The notes below the pieces were generated by a model, which saw nothing but the letters and a program-made list of their open reading frames with translations, was not told the origin of the DNA and made no database searches. Made by a program: the position numbers and the translations under genes. A DNA stretch of 10,353 bases from Nitrospirota bacterium (lineage in GTDB: Bacteria; Nitrospinota; Nitrospinia; Nitrospinales; VA-1), in the NCBI GenBank assembly GCA_003235465.1, contig QJWD01000231.1, forward strand, positions 1 through 10,353, in the 5' to 3' direction. Shown here in pieces: positions 1 to 6,644 of this stretch; within the stretch, counting starts at the first letter, position 1, and each line of letters opens with the position of its first letter.

Positions 1-1949
1 TTCTCGTGGCGCAGGAGGAGGAGCGGGCGAAGGACGAACTCGCCGGGCTGGAAGACATCGCCGAATTTCCGGCCGATGGCCTTGAAACCCTCGCCGCGCA
101 CCAGACCGAGGAGAAAAACCTCTCCCTGCAAATCGAGGATGTGAAGGCCGAACTTAGGCTTGCCGGGCAAAAGCTCGAGCACCTCCTGGTCGATGGCGGC
201 CTGCTCGAGCGCGAGGGGGAGGTGCTGGCGCTCAAGGAATCGACCCAGGAAATCCGCAGCGCCTTAAGGGACCGGCCCGGCCTCGCCCTCGAACAGGGCC
301 ATGCCAGCGAAGCGATCAAGGAGAGCGCCCGGCAGCTCGGCCCCGGGTGGGACGCGGCGCGGGCCATGGCGTTCACCTGGACGGATGCGGATCAGGCCTC
401 GCTGCAGAAACAGCATCGGGCGCTGGAAGCGGCGCGCGCCGAGGTGATGGCGGCGCGGGAAAAACTCAATTACCACCGCGAGCAACAGGCCCAGGAGGAA
501 GGGCGCAGGCGGGGCGCGCCGATTTGGGTCGCGGGTTTTGCCGGGTTCCTCCTGGCCGCCGGAGCCCTGGGCGGGCTGTGGGGCTTCACCCAAAACGAGA
601 CGCTCTTCACCGCCGCCATGGGGTTGATGCTGGCCTCCGGGCTTGCCCTCCTCATCCTCACGCGCACGGCCAAACCGCCGGCCGCCGAAGCACCGCTGGA
701 TAACCTGCTGGCCCAGAACCTGGAACGCGCCGAGAAAAACCTGGCCTCGCTCTCAAACGCCTGGCGGGCGTGGCTCGCGGCAAAACAACTGGACCCGGGC
801 CTCGAACCGCAGGACGCCGAGCGGATGGCGGCGCGCATCCGCGAGATCAGGCATCAGGTGCAGGAAAGAGACCGGTTGGCGGAGCGCCTCGGCAAAATGG
901 ACGAAACCATTGGCCAGGCCAAGCGTCGCCTGCAAACCTTCGATCCCGGCCACGATCTCAAGCCGGAGGATTTGCCGGCGCGAATTCAGCACCTAGGCCA
1001 GGCGCTCGAAGCGGCGCGCGCGAACCAGCGCGAAAAAACCGCGCTGGCAACCCACACCCGGGAAGCGGCTGACAAAATCGACCGGCTGGAAAAGCGGCGC
1101 GCCGAAAACCGCGCCGAGCTGGAACGCTTCCTGAACCACACCGGCTCCCGCGATGAAGAGGACTTTAAGCGGCGGCAGGCGGTTTTCAACCGGCGGAGAG
1201 AACTGGCCGGGGTGATCGAAAGGGCGGCCCGGCAGATTCAGGCGCGCGTCGGCACCGGTGACAAATACACCGCGTTCATGGAATCCTTAAGCGGGGCGGT
1301 GCCCGCCGAACTCGAACAGGAACTCGCGCAGGTGGCGAAAAAACTCGACGCCCTGCAGACAGAGAACGACGCGCTCAACCGGCAAATCGGCGAAACCCAG
1401 AGCCTCACCGACCAGCTGGCATCCAACGACGAGCTGCAAAAGGCCCAGGCGGAGATGGAAATTGAAAAGGAAAAGCTGCGCGAGATGGCCAGCCAGTGGG
1501 CCACAGGCCGGATCGCCCTTTCGGTGCTCGCGCTCGCGCGGGGAAAATACGAAAACGAGCGCCAGCCGCAGGTGTTGATATCAGCAGGCGGGTTTTTGTC
1601 CGCCATCACCGATGGTAAATACGTGAAGGTCATCAAGCCGGTCACCGGCGACCTGGTAATCGAGGACGCCGAGGGCGCGCGCCGGGGCGTCCTCGAGATG
1701 AGCCGCGGCACCCGCGAGCAGCTTTACCTCGCCATGCGGCTGGGCCTCATCGAGGAATACGAAAAACGCTCGGAGCCCCTGCCCGTCATCATGGACGACG
1801 TGCTCATCAATTTCGACGACGCTCGCGGCGAGCGCGTCGTCGAACTGCTCTCAAGGTTCGCCGGCCCACGCCAGGTGATCGTCATGACCTGCCACCGCCG
1901 CTCCCTCGAGGTGTACAAGAAGCACGACGCCCACCCCGTTCACATCTAG
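1..1949 (+). CDS. YhaN-like SMC/Rad50-type AAA ATPase, C-terminal part (5' end outside window)
   Basis: The frame is open to the left edge, and a GTG at 6 lies inside a coiled-coil, so this is the 3' part of a longer gene. Residues are counted from that GTG. Long charged helices at about 1-165 and 220-510 are coiled coil. They are split by two hydrophobic segments (about 173-194 and 200-218), a layout known from YhaN-type proteins (COG4717). The C-terminal half of an ABC-type head follows: signature S566-R-G-T-R-E-Q572, Walker B ending D597-D598, a D-loop with NFDD just after it, and switch histidine H630. The Walker A half must lie upstream. Family knowledge: these ATPases usually pair with an SbcD-like metallophosphoesterase encoded next door and are thought to act in DNA repair. 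The membrane segments suggest membrane tethering, which is inference. RecN, SbcC or Rad50 are less likely because no zinc-hook CxxC is seen and the paired hydrophobic segments fit YhaN. Confidence 0.85.
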   Translation, partial: LVAQEEERAKDELAGLEDIAEFPADGLETLAAHQTEEKNLSLQIEDVKAELRLAGQKLEHLLVDGGLLEREGEVLALKESTQEIRSALRDRPGLALEQGHASEAIKESARQLGPGWDAARAMAFTWTDADQASLQKQHRALEAARAEVMAAREKLNYHREQQAQEEGRRRGAPIWVAGFAGFLLAAGALGGLWGFTQNETLFTAAMGLMLASGLALLILTRTAKPPAAEAPLDNLLAQNLERAEKNLASLSNAWRAWLAAKQLDPGLEPQDAERMAARIREIRHQVQERDRLAERLGKMDETIGQAKRRLQTFDPGHDLKPEDLPARIQHLGQALEAARANQREKTALATHTREAADKIDRLEKRRAENRAELERFLNHTGSRDEEDFKRRQAVFNRRRELAGVIERAARQIQARVGTGDKYTAFMESLSGAVPAELEQELAQVAKKLDALQTENDALNRQIGETQSLTDQLASNDELQKAQAEMEIEKEKLREMASQWATGRIALSVLALARGKYENERQPQVLISAGGFLSAITDGKYVKVIKPVTGDLVIEDAEGARRGVLEMSRGTREQLYLAMRLGLIEEYEKRSEPLPVIMDDVLINFDDARGERVVELLSRFAGPRQVIVMTCHRRSLEVYKKHDAHPVHI

Positions 1950-2164
1950 CCTCGGACGGAAAATCCCTTGGGATAACGACACTCCCGGACGCCTAAGCCC
2001 TGGCGTTCGAAAAAGTGCGGAGGCACGCGCCCAAGGTTCTCGCAAAATGGAGGGATTCCTCTTACAATGGAGGATGTGGCCCAAGGTGAGCGTATTTTCT
2101 TCCCCGTCGCCCACATGCCCTAGCATCCCGCAAGCGGTTAACAGACCTGATTCGGCCGAGACCC
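1950..2164. other. Intergenic gap between the YhaN-like gene and aas
   Basis: These 215 bases hold no convincing gene. Visible items are a short hairpin GGACGCC/GGCGTTC (1987-1993 with 2002-2008, one G-T pair) without a T-run, so it is at best a weak terminator; a direct repeat GCCCAAGGT at 2029-2037 and 2079-2087; and a direct repeat AATGGAGG at 2046-2053 and 2066-2073. TACAAT at 2063-2068 could be a -10 box for the next gene, but no matching -35 box is seen at the usual spacing. An aas promoter is expected here because the gap is too long for simple translational coupling, but I cannot place it firmly. Confidence 0.4.
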
Positions 2165-5100
2165 ATGCACGAAAACCAGTTTCATCTTCTCAAAACCCGG
2201 CGCTTTCTGCCGCTGTTCATCACCCAGTTCCTGGGCGCGTTCAACGACAACCTGTTCAAGAACGCCCTGGTGATCCTCATCACCTTCGTGACGGCGGAAA
2301 AGGCGGGCATGAACTCGCAGATCATGGTGACCGCCGCAGCGGGCATCTTCATCCTGCCCTTTTTCCTGTTTTCCGCCACCGCGGGCCAGCTCGCCGACAA
2401 GCACGAGAAATCGCGCCTGGTGCGCATCATCAAATTCGTCGAAATCGTCCTGATGATCCTCGCCGCCGTCGGCTTTTTCATGGAAAGCGTTTTTTTGCTC
2501 ATGGGGGTGCTGTTCATGATGGGCGCGCAGTCGACGTTTTTCGGGCCGATCAAGTACGGCATCCTACCCGAACATCTGAAAGAGGACGAGCTCATCGGCG
2601 GCAACGCCCTGATCGAGGCGGGGACCTTCCTGTCTATTCTGACCGGCACGATTTTGGGCGGCGTGCTCATCCTCCGGCCGGGCGGCATCGGCATCGTGTC
2701 CATGCTGGTGATTCTGTTTTCGGCGCTCGGCTTCTGGGCGAGCTTTTTCATCCCGAAAACAAGGCCGCAGGCGCCTAATCTCACCGTCGGCTACAACATC
2801 GCCACCGAAACGCTTAAGATCATGAAATTCGCCGCCGGCGACCGGCGCGTGTTCCTCTCTATCCTCGGCATCTCCTGGTTCTGGCTCATCGGCGCAACGT
2901 TTTTGTCGCAATTCCCCACCTTCGGCAAATTCACCCTGGGCGGCGACGAATACCTCGTCACCCTGTTTCTCACCGTGTTCTCCGTTGGCATCGGTTTCGG
3001 TTCGCTGATCTGCGACAAGCTGCTCAAGGGCCAGGTCGACGCCACCTTCGTGCCGCTGGGCGCGCTCGGCATGACGCTGTTCACCGTCGACCTGTTTTAC
3101 GCCAGCGGCGCTCACCTGCCGCCGCCCGCAAACGAATTCCTGAGCCTCGCCGAGTTCCTCGGCACGCTCGCGGGCTGGCGGATCCTGTTCGATCTGCTGC
3201 TCATCGCCTTCGCCGGCGGCCTGTTCATCGTGCCGCTCTACGCCATCCTGCAAAGCGCCAGCGAAGAGAGCCACCGCTCGCGCTCCATCGCCGCCAACAA
3301 TGTCATGAACGCCCTGTTCATGGTGGTCTCCGCGCTTGGCACCTCGGCCATGCTGGCGCTCGATTTTACCGTGCCACAGGTGTTTCTCGTGGTCGCCATC
3401 CTGAACGCGCTGGTGGCGGTGTACGTTTGCCGGCTCTTGCCCGATGCGCTGCTACGTTCGGTGTTCCGCTGGCTGCTGAACACGCTCTACGGCGTGGAGG
3501 TGAAGGGCCTGGAGAATTTCCGCAAGGCGGGAAGCCGCGTCATGATCGTCGCCAACCACACGTCGTTTCTCGACGCGCTGTTGTTCGCCGCCTTCATTCC
3601 AGAACGGCTGACCTACGCCGTCAACACCCACATCGCCAACAAGTGGGTGTTCAAGCCGTTTTTGTCGCTAGCCGATTTTTTCGCCCTCGACCCCACCAAC
3701 CCCCTCGCCACCCGCTCGCTCATCGAATGCATTCGCCAGGATAAAAAGGTGGTCATCTTTCCCGAGGGCCGCCTCACCACCACCGGCTCACTGATGAAGA
3801 TTTACGAGGGGCCGGGGATGATCGCCGACAAATCTCAGGCCCTGGTCCTGCCGGTGTCCATCGAGGGCGCGCGCTACACGCCGTTCACCCGCCTCAAGGG
3901 GAAACTGCGCATCCGCCTGTTTCCGAAAATCACCATGACGTTCAGGGAACCGCGCACCTTCGAGATGCCCCGAGACGTCAAGGGCCGTCGGCGAAGGCGG
4001 CTGGCGGGCACCGCCCTCTACGACATGATGGTGGAAACGCTGTTCGAAAGCCGGGATCACCACCGCACGCTGTTCTCGGGCCTCATCGACGCCTGCCACA
4101 CGCACGGGCCCGGCCACATCATCGCCGAGGACATCGAGCGGAACCCGCTTTCCTACCGGCAGTTCCTCACCCGCTGCTTCGTCCTCGCACGGGCGTTCTT
4201 CCGGCAAACCGCACCGGGGGAAAACGTCGGCCTTCTCCTGCCAAACGCGGTGAGCGCGGTAGTGGCGTTCTTCGGCCTGCACGCCGCGGGCCGCGTGCCG
4301 GCGATGCTCAATTTCTCCGCCGGCCGGCTGAACCTCGTCTCCGCCTGCGAAACGGCCAAGGTCAAGACCGTGTTCACCTCGCACCGCTTCGTCGAAATGG
4401 CCAAGCTCACCGACGCCGTTTCAGGAATGCGGGAAGCGGGCGTCCGCGTGGTCGCGCTCGAGGACTTGAAAAAGGAGATCGGCCTTCTGGACCGCGCCCT
4501 CGGTTTTCTTTCGGCTCTCCTGCCCGAGGCCGCCTACCGGCGGCGCCTGGGCGAGCCGGACCCGGACCAACCGGCGGTCATTCTGTTCACTTCCGGCTCC
4601 GAAGGCGCGCCCAAGGGCGTGGTGCTCAGCCACGCCAACCTGCAGGCCAATATCGCGCAGCTCAACTGCTGCATCGATTTCAGCCCGCGCGACATCGTGT
4701 TTAACGCCATGCCCATCTTCCACTCGTTCGGCCTCACCGGCGGAACGCTGCTGCCGCTGCTCTCCGGCATCCGCACGTTTTTCTACCCCTCGCCGCTGCA
4801 CTACCGCATCGTGCCCGAACTGGTGTACGACACCAACGCCTCGATCCTGTTCGGCACCGACACGTTTCTCACCGGCTACGCCCGCTACGCCAACGCCTAC
4901 GATTTTTACAACGTGCGCTACGCCTTCGCCGGCGCGGAAAAACTGAAGGACGAGACGGTAAAACTGTGGTCGGAAAAATTCGGCGTGCGCCTGTTCGAGG
5001 GTTACGGCGCCACGGAAACCGCGCCCGGCATCACCATCAACACGCCGATGCACAACCGGCCGGGAACGGTGGGCCGGCTTTTGCCCGGCATCCATCATCG

Positions 5101-5599
5101 CTTGGAAGCGGTGCCCGGCATCGAGGAAGGCGGCCGCCTGTTCGTCTCCGGCCCCAACATCATGCTGGGCTATATGAAGGCGGACAAGCCCGGCGTGCTC
5201 GAGCCCCCAGAGGAAGGCTGGTACGACACCGGCGACATCGTCACCCTCGATGACGACGGCTACGTGACCATCCGCGGGCGCGCCAAGCGTTTCGCCAAGA
5301 TCGGCGGCGAGATGGTGTCCCTCGCGGCGGTGGAGGCCAATATGGCGGCGATCTGGCCCGAACACCACCACGCCGTGGTGGCGCTGCCAGACGAGAAAAA
5401 GGGCGAACAACTGGTTCTGGTGACCGACTGCCCAGACGCGACGCGGGAAAAAATCGTCCTGCACGCGCGCCAACAGGGCCTCGCCGAACTCAGCCTGCCG
5501 AAGAAAATCGTGCTGACCGACACGTTGCCGCTCCTTGGCACCGGCAAGCTGGACTACCCCGGCGTCACCAGCCTGGCAAAAAAAGAACTTGGCTTTTAG
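2165..5599 (+). CDS. aas: Fused lysophospholipid transporter / acyltransferase / acyl-ACP synthetase (LplT-Aas type)
   Basis: This 1144-residue inner-membrane protein probably flips lysophospholipids inward and reacylates them with an activated fatty acid. Residues 1 to about 415 are an MFS transporter with the LplT-like AFNDNLFKN motif near residue 25. Residues about 440-640 are a PlsC/LPLAT domain with N464-H465-(x4)-D470 and F532-P-E-G-R536. Residues about 650-1144 are an AMP-binding enzyme: phosphate-loop T809-S-G-S-E-G-A-P-K817, Y947-G-A-T-E951, Y1020-D-T-G-D1024, hinge region R1037-G-R-A-K1041, and catalytic lysine K1128 in GTGK. All key residues are present. E. coli has separate LplT (397 aa) and Aas (719 aa), whose sum is close to this length. 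The ATG at 2165 sits about 15 residues before the first helix, as in LplT, but has no good Shine-Dalgarno. The gene ends 23 bases before the convergent ceramidase-like gene. Known in the family: fused forms occur in several bacteria, so the fusion itself is not new. Confidence 0.93.
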   Translation: MHENQFHLLKTRRFLPLFITQFLGAFNDNLFKNALVILITFVTAEKAGMNSQIMVTAAAGIFILPFFLFSATAGQLADKHEKSRLVRIIKFVEIVLMILAAVGFFMESVFLLMGVLFMMGAQSTFFGPIKYGILPEHLKEDELIGGNALIEAGTFLSILTGTILGGVLILRPGGIGIVSMLVILFSALGFWASFFIPKTRPQAPNLTVGYNIATETLKIMKFAAGDRRVFLSILGISWFWLIGATFLSQFPTFGKFTLGGDEYLVTLFLTVFSVGIGFGSLICDKLLKGQVDATFVPLGALGMTLFTVDLFYASGAHLPPPANEFLSLAEFLGTLAGWRILFDLLLIAFAGGLFIVPLYAILQSASEESHRSRSIAANNVMNALFMVVSALGTSAMLALDFTVPQVFLVVAILNALVAVYVCRLLPDALLRSVFRWLLNTLYGVEVKGLENFRKAGSRVMIVANHTSFLDALLFAAFIPERLTYAVNTHIANKWVFKPFLSLADFFALDPTNPLATRSLIECIRQDKKVVIFPEGRLTTTGSLMKIYEGPGMIADKSQALVLPVSIEGARYTPFTRLKGKLRIRLFPKITMTFREPRTFEMPRDVKGRRRRRLAGTALYDMMVETLFESRDHHRTLFSGLIDACHTHGPGHIIAEDIERNPLSYRQFLTRCFVLARAFFRQTAPGENVGLLLPNAVSAVVAFFGLHAAGRVPAMLNFSAGRLNLVSACETAKVKTVFTSHRFVEMAKLTDAVSGMREAGVRVVALEDLKKEIGLLDRALGFLSALLPEAAYRRRLGEPDPDQPAVILFTSGSEGAPKGVVLSHANLQANIAQLNCCIDFSPRDIVFNAMPIFHSFGLTGGTLLPLLSGIRTFFYPSPLHYRIVPELVYDTNASILFGTDTFLTGYARYANAYDFYNVRYAFAGAEKLKDETVKLWSEKFGVRLFEGYGATETAPGITINTPMHNRPGTVGRLLPGIHHRLEAVPGIEEGGRLFVSGPNIMLGYMKADKPGVLEPPEEGWYDTGDIVTLDDDGYVTIRGRAKRFAKIGGEMVSLAAVEANMAAIWPEHHHAVVALPDEKKGEQLVLVTDCPDATREKIVLHARQQGLAELSLPKKIVLTDTLPLLGTGKLDYPGVTSLAKKELGF

Positions 5600-5622
5600 T
5601 AGGAATCATGTAAGACCCGCCT

Positions 5623-6393
5623 TCAGACCCGCCGCCGGTTTTTGATGTAACAAACGAGTTCCCAGCAGCCCACACTCGCAGCCAGGTGCTTGAGCGAGTG
5701 CCCGCTCACCGCTTGCGCCGTGAGGCTGAACACGGCGGCGTCGAAATGCTCGAGCACCTTGGCGAGGGCGTACCAGCCGATCATTCTCCACAGGTGGCGC
5801 TGGTGGCTGTAGCGCGGCGGGAACCAGAGCAGCATGAGAGGAATCGACAACGTCGGAAAGAACTGCACCCAGGCGTACAGGCGCAGGTCGCCCGCGCCCT
5901 CGGTTTCGGTGTGGTGCCAGTAGAACACGCTGAACACGCCGAGCGCGAGGAGCAGCGGCAGCAGCGGGGGGGCCAGGCGCACGCTCACCCGCTCGAGGAT
6001 CATCATGGCGAAGATGGCCATGAAGCCGATGGTCATCGGCAGGCGGTCCCAGAGCAGGGTGTCGTTATCCGGCGAAAGGTGATAGTAGGCGGAACCGGGC
6101 CCTACGAGAAGAATGCCGGCAAACGCCAGCGCCGCCATCATCCGCTCCACCGGCAGCATGAAGCGCGCCTCGCACCCCACCCGCGTCCGCACGCGCCACA
6201 ACCCGGCGAGACCGACGAAAACGAAGGGCGCGTTCGACATCACATCGCCGAAATTGGCGATACCGAAAAGCCCGCGCGCGTCTGCGAAGTGGTGATAGTT
6301 CGGGTCCTGCCCGATGGGGTCGGCCAGGAGCAGGCCGCCCAGGGAAAGCGCCGCGAAACCCGCGAGCAGTCGCCTGGCTGTGGTGGGTTGCAT
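5623..6393 (-). CDS. CREST-superfamily membrane hydrolase, alkaline ceramidase/phytoceramidase-like
   Basis: This 256-residue, mostly hydrophobic protein has about seven predicted membrane segments, starting with a signal-anchor-like helix (about 8-24). It belongs to the ceramidase family (alkaline ceramidases, PAQR, Per1 and relatives; zinc-dependent hydrolases). The diagnostic residues are all visible: S101-x3-H105 in GSAYYHL, D116 in LLWDRLPM eleven residues later, and H232-x3-H236 in GHSLKHL. The S/H/D spacing and the HxxxH pair match, from memory, those of the zinc site of human ACER3 (S77, H81, D92, H217, H221). The N-terminal segment carries FGDVMSN at about 48-54, the usual place of a conserved asparagine-containing helix. 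The expected reaction is hydrolysis of an amide or similar bond in a membrane lipid, but the bacterial substrate is unknown and need not be ceramide. The start is fixed by a strong AAGGAGG four bases upstream. It is transcribed alone, convergent with aas and divergent from the tetR operon. Confidence 0.85.
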   Translation of the reverse strand: MQPTTARRLLAGFAALSLGGLLLADPIGQDPNYHHFADARGLFGIANFGDVMSNAPFVFVGLAGLWRVRTRVGCEARFMLPVERMMAALAFAGILLVGPGSAYYHLSPDNDTLLWDRLPMTIGFMAIFAMMILERVSVRLAPPLLPLLLALGVFSVFYWHHTETEGAGDLRLYAWVQFFPTLSIPLMLLWFPPRYSHQRHLWRMIGWYALAKVLEHFDAAVFSLTAQAVSGHSLKHLAASVGCWELVCYIKNRRRV

Positions 6394-6397
6394 CGCC

Positions 6398-6404
6398 CCT
6401 CCTT
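6398..6404 (-). promoter_or_regulatory. Strong Shine-Dalgarno of the ceramidase-like gene
   Basis: On the minus strand AAGGAGG, extended by two more G, lies four bases before the ATG at 6393. It is a full match to the 16S rRNA anti-Shine-Dalgarno core, far better than the site of aas, and decides the start. The spacing is a little short. AT-rich TTATATTAA lies directly upstream. I could not identify a convincing -35/-10 pair for this gene further up. Confidence 0.7.
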
Positions 6405-6482
6405 AATATAAGATGGTTCTGCCCCTCCCCTTCGCCGATCAGCATAGCGGATTGCCCACGCGCCGGTAGATTTTTTTTCTCA

Positions 6483-6494
6483 CCCCTGCAGGGG
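6483..6494. repeat. 12-bp perfect palindrome CCCCTGCAGGGG
   Basis: The palindrome lies in the divergent intergenic region, close to midway between the two gene starts (90 bases from the ceramidase-like start and 151 from the tetR start). A run of eight T (6471-6478) precedes it on the plus strand. It could be a binding site for a dimeric regulator of the ceramidase-like gene or a chance GC-rich hairpin. On the minus strand the same place reads hairpin then A-run, so it is not a normal terminator for either neighbour. Confidence 0.3.
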
Positions 6495-6585
6495 GTTTCG
6501 CCGCGCCATCCTGGCCTATTGAGTGCGGGCTTCCCGCCGCGCCAGGAGATTTTCCCCTCACGCCTGGTTCAGCAACCGCACCCCC

Positions 6586-6613
6586 TTGTTGATTTTTTTC
6601 AGATTTTTGTTGA
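6586..6613 (+). repeat. Two TTGTTGA direct repeats 21 bp apart in AT-rich promoter-upstream DNA
   Basis: TTGTTGA occurs at 6586-6592 and 6607-6613, each followed by a T-run (the second after one extra A). The start-to-start distance of 21 bp is two helical turns, so both copies face the same side of the DNA. The second copy overlaps the -35 box of the tetR promoter. This may be an UP-element-like or activator-binding stretch; it stands out as AT-rich in GC-rich DNA. Function is inference. Confidence 0.35.
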
Positions 6614-6638
6614 ATTTTACCGACCGGTCAACTATTAT
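6610..6638 (+). promoter_or_regulatory. Sigma-70-type promoter of the tetR-MMPL operon, predicted leaderless
   Basis: TTGAAT at 6610-6615 is a -35 box and TATTAT at 6633-6638 a -10 box, differing from TATAAT at one base, with an exact 17-bp spacer. The upstream DNA is T-rich. Transcription should start 6-8 bases after the -10 box, at about 6644-6646, which is the A of the tetR ATG at 6645. The mRNA would then have no leader, in keeping with the absence of any Shine-Dalgarno before that ATG. Confidence 0.7.
6622..6629. promoter_or_regulatory. Likely TetR-family operator GACCGGTC in the promoter spacer
   Basis: This perfect 8-bp palindrome lies between the -35 and -10 boxes of the promoter that drives the regulator itself. 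A repressor bound here would block RNA polymerase, the usual arrangement for self-repressing TetR-family genes. GACCGGTC-like cores with flanking ACC are common in operators of TetR-family members. The palindrome does not extend outward (no pairing in the next four positions), so the full site may be asymmetric. Binding is inferred. Confidence 0.6.
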
Positions 6639-6644
6639 GGGCGT

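Noticed and set aside
1851..2126. Minus-strand open frame of 91 codons covering the gap before aas
   Set aside because: About a third lies antisense to the conserved ATPase C-terminus, and no ribosome site or family resemblance is seen.
2047..2778. Open frame of 243 codons overlapping the start of aas
   Set aside because: It runs in another frame under a clear LplT-type domain, its product is rich in Arg, His and Pro and fits no family, so it is a shadow of GC-rich coding DNA.
4421..5473. Long minus-strand open frame of 350 codons inside aas
   Set aside because: It lies antisense to the AMP-binding domain, has the composition of an antisense shadow and no recognisable motif.
5581..5622. Bidirectional terminator between aas and the convergent ceramidase-like gene
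   Set aside because: AAAAG/CTTTT at 5581-5585 and 5593-5597 is only a weak AT stem inside the aas coding end, with no GC-rich hairpin and T-run in the 23-base gap.
5686..6411. Plus-strand open frame of 241 codons over the ceramidase-like gene
   Set aside because: The minus-strand frame has the full CREST motif set, predicted membrane helices and a strong ribosome site; the plus-strand product is low in hydrophobic residues and fits no family.
6471..6494. Intrinsic terminator made of the T-run and the CCCCTGCAGGGG hairpin
   Set aside because: The T-run precedes the hairpin on the plus strand and becomes an A-run after it on the minus strand, so neither strand gives a hairpin followed by T; no transcript is expected to end here.
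6519..6644. N-terminal extension of the TetR-like protein from a TTG at 6519
   Set aside because: The extra 42 residues do not resemble TetR-family sequence and would be encoded by the promoter, operator and AT-rich region; the ATG at 6645 gives a normal 210-residue length.
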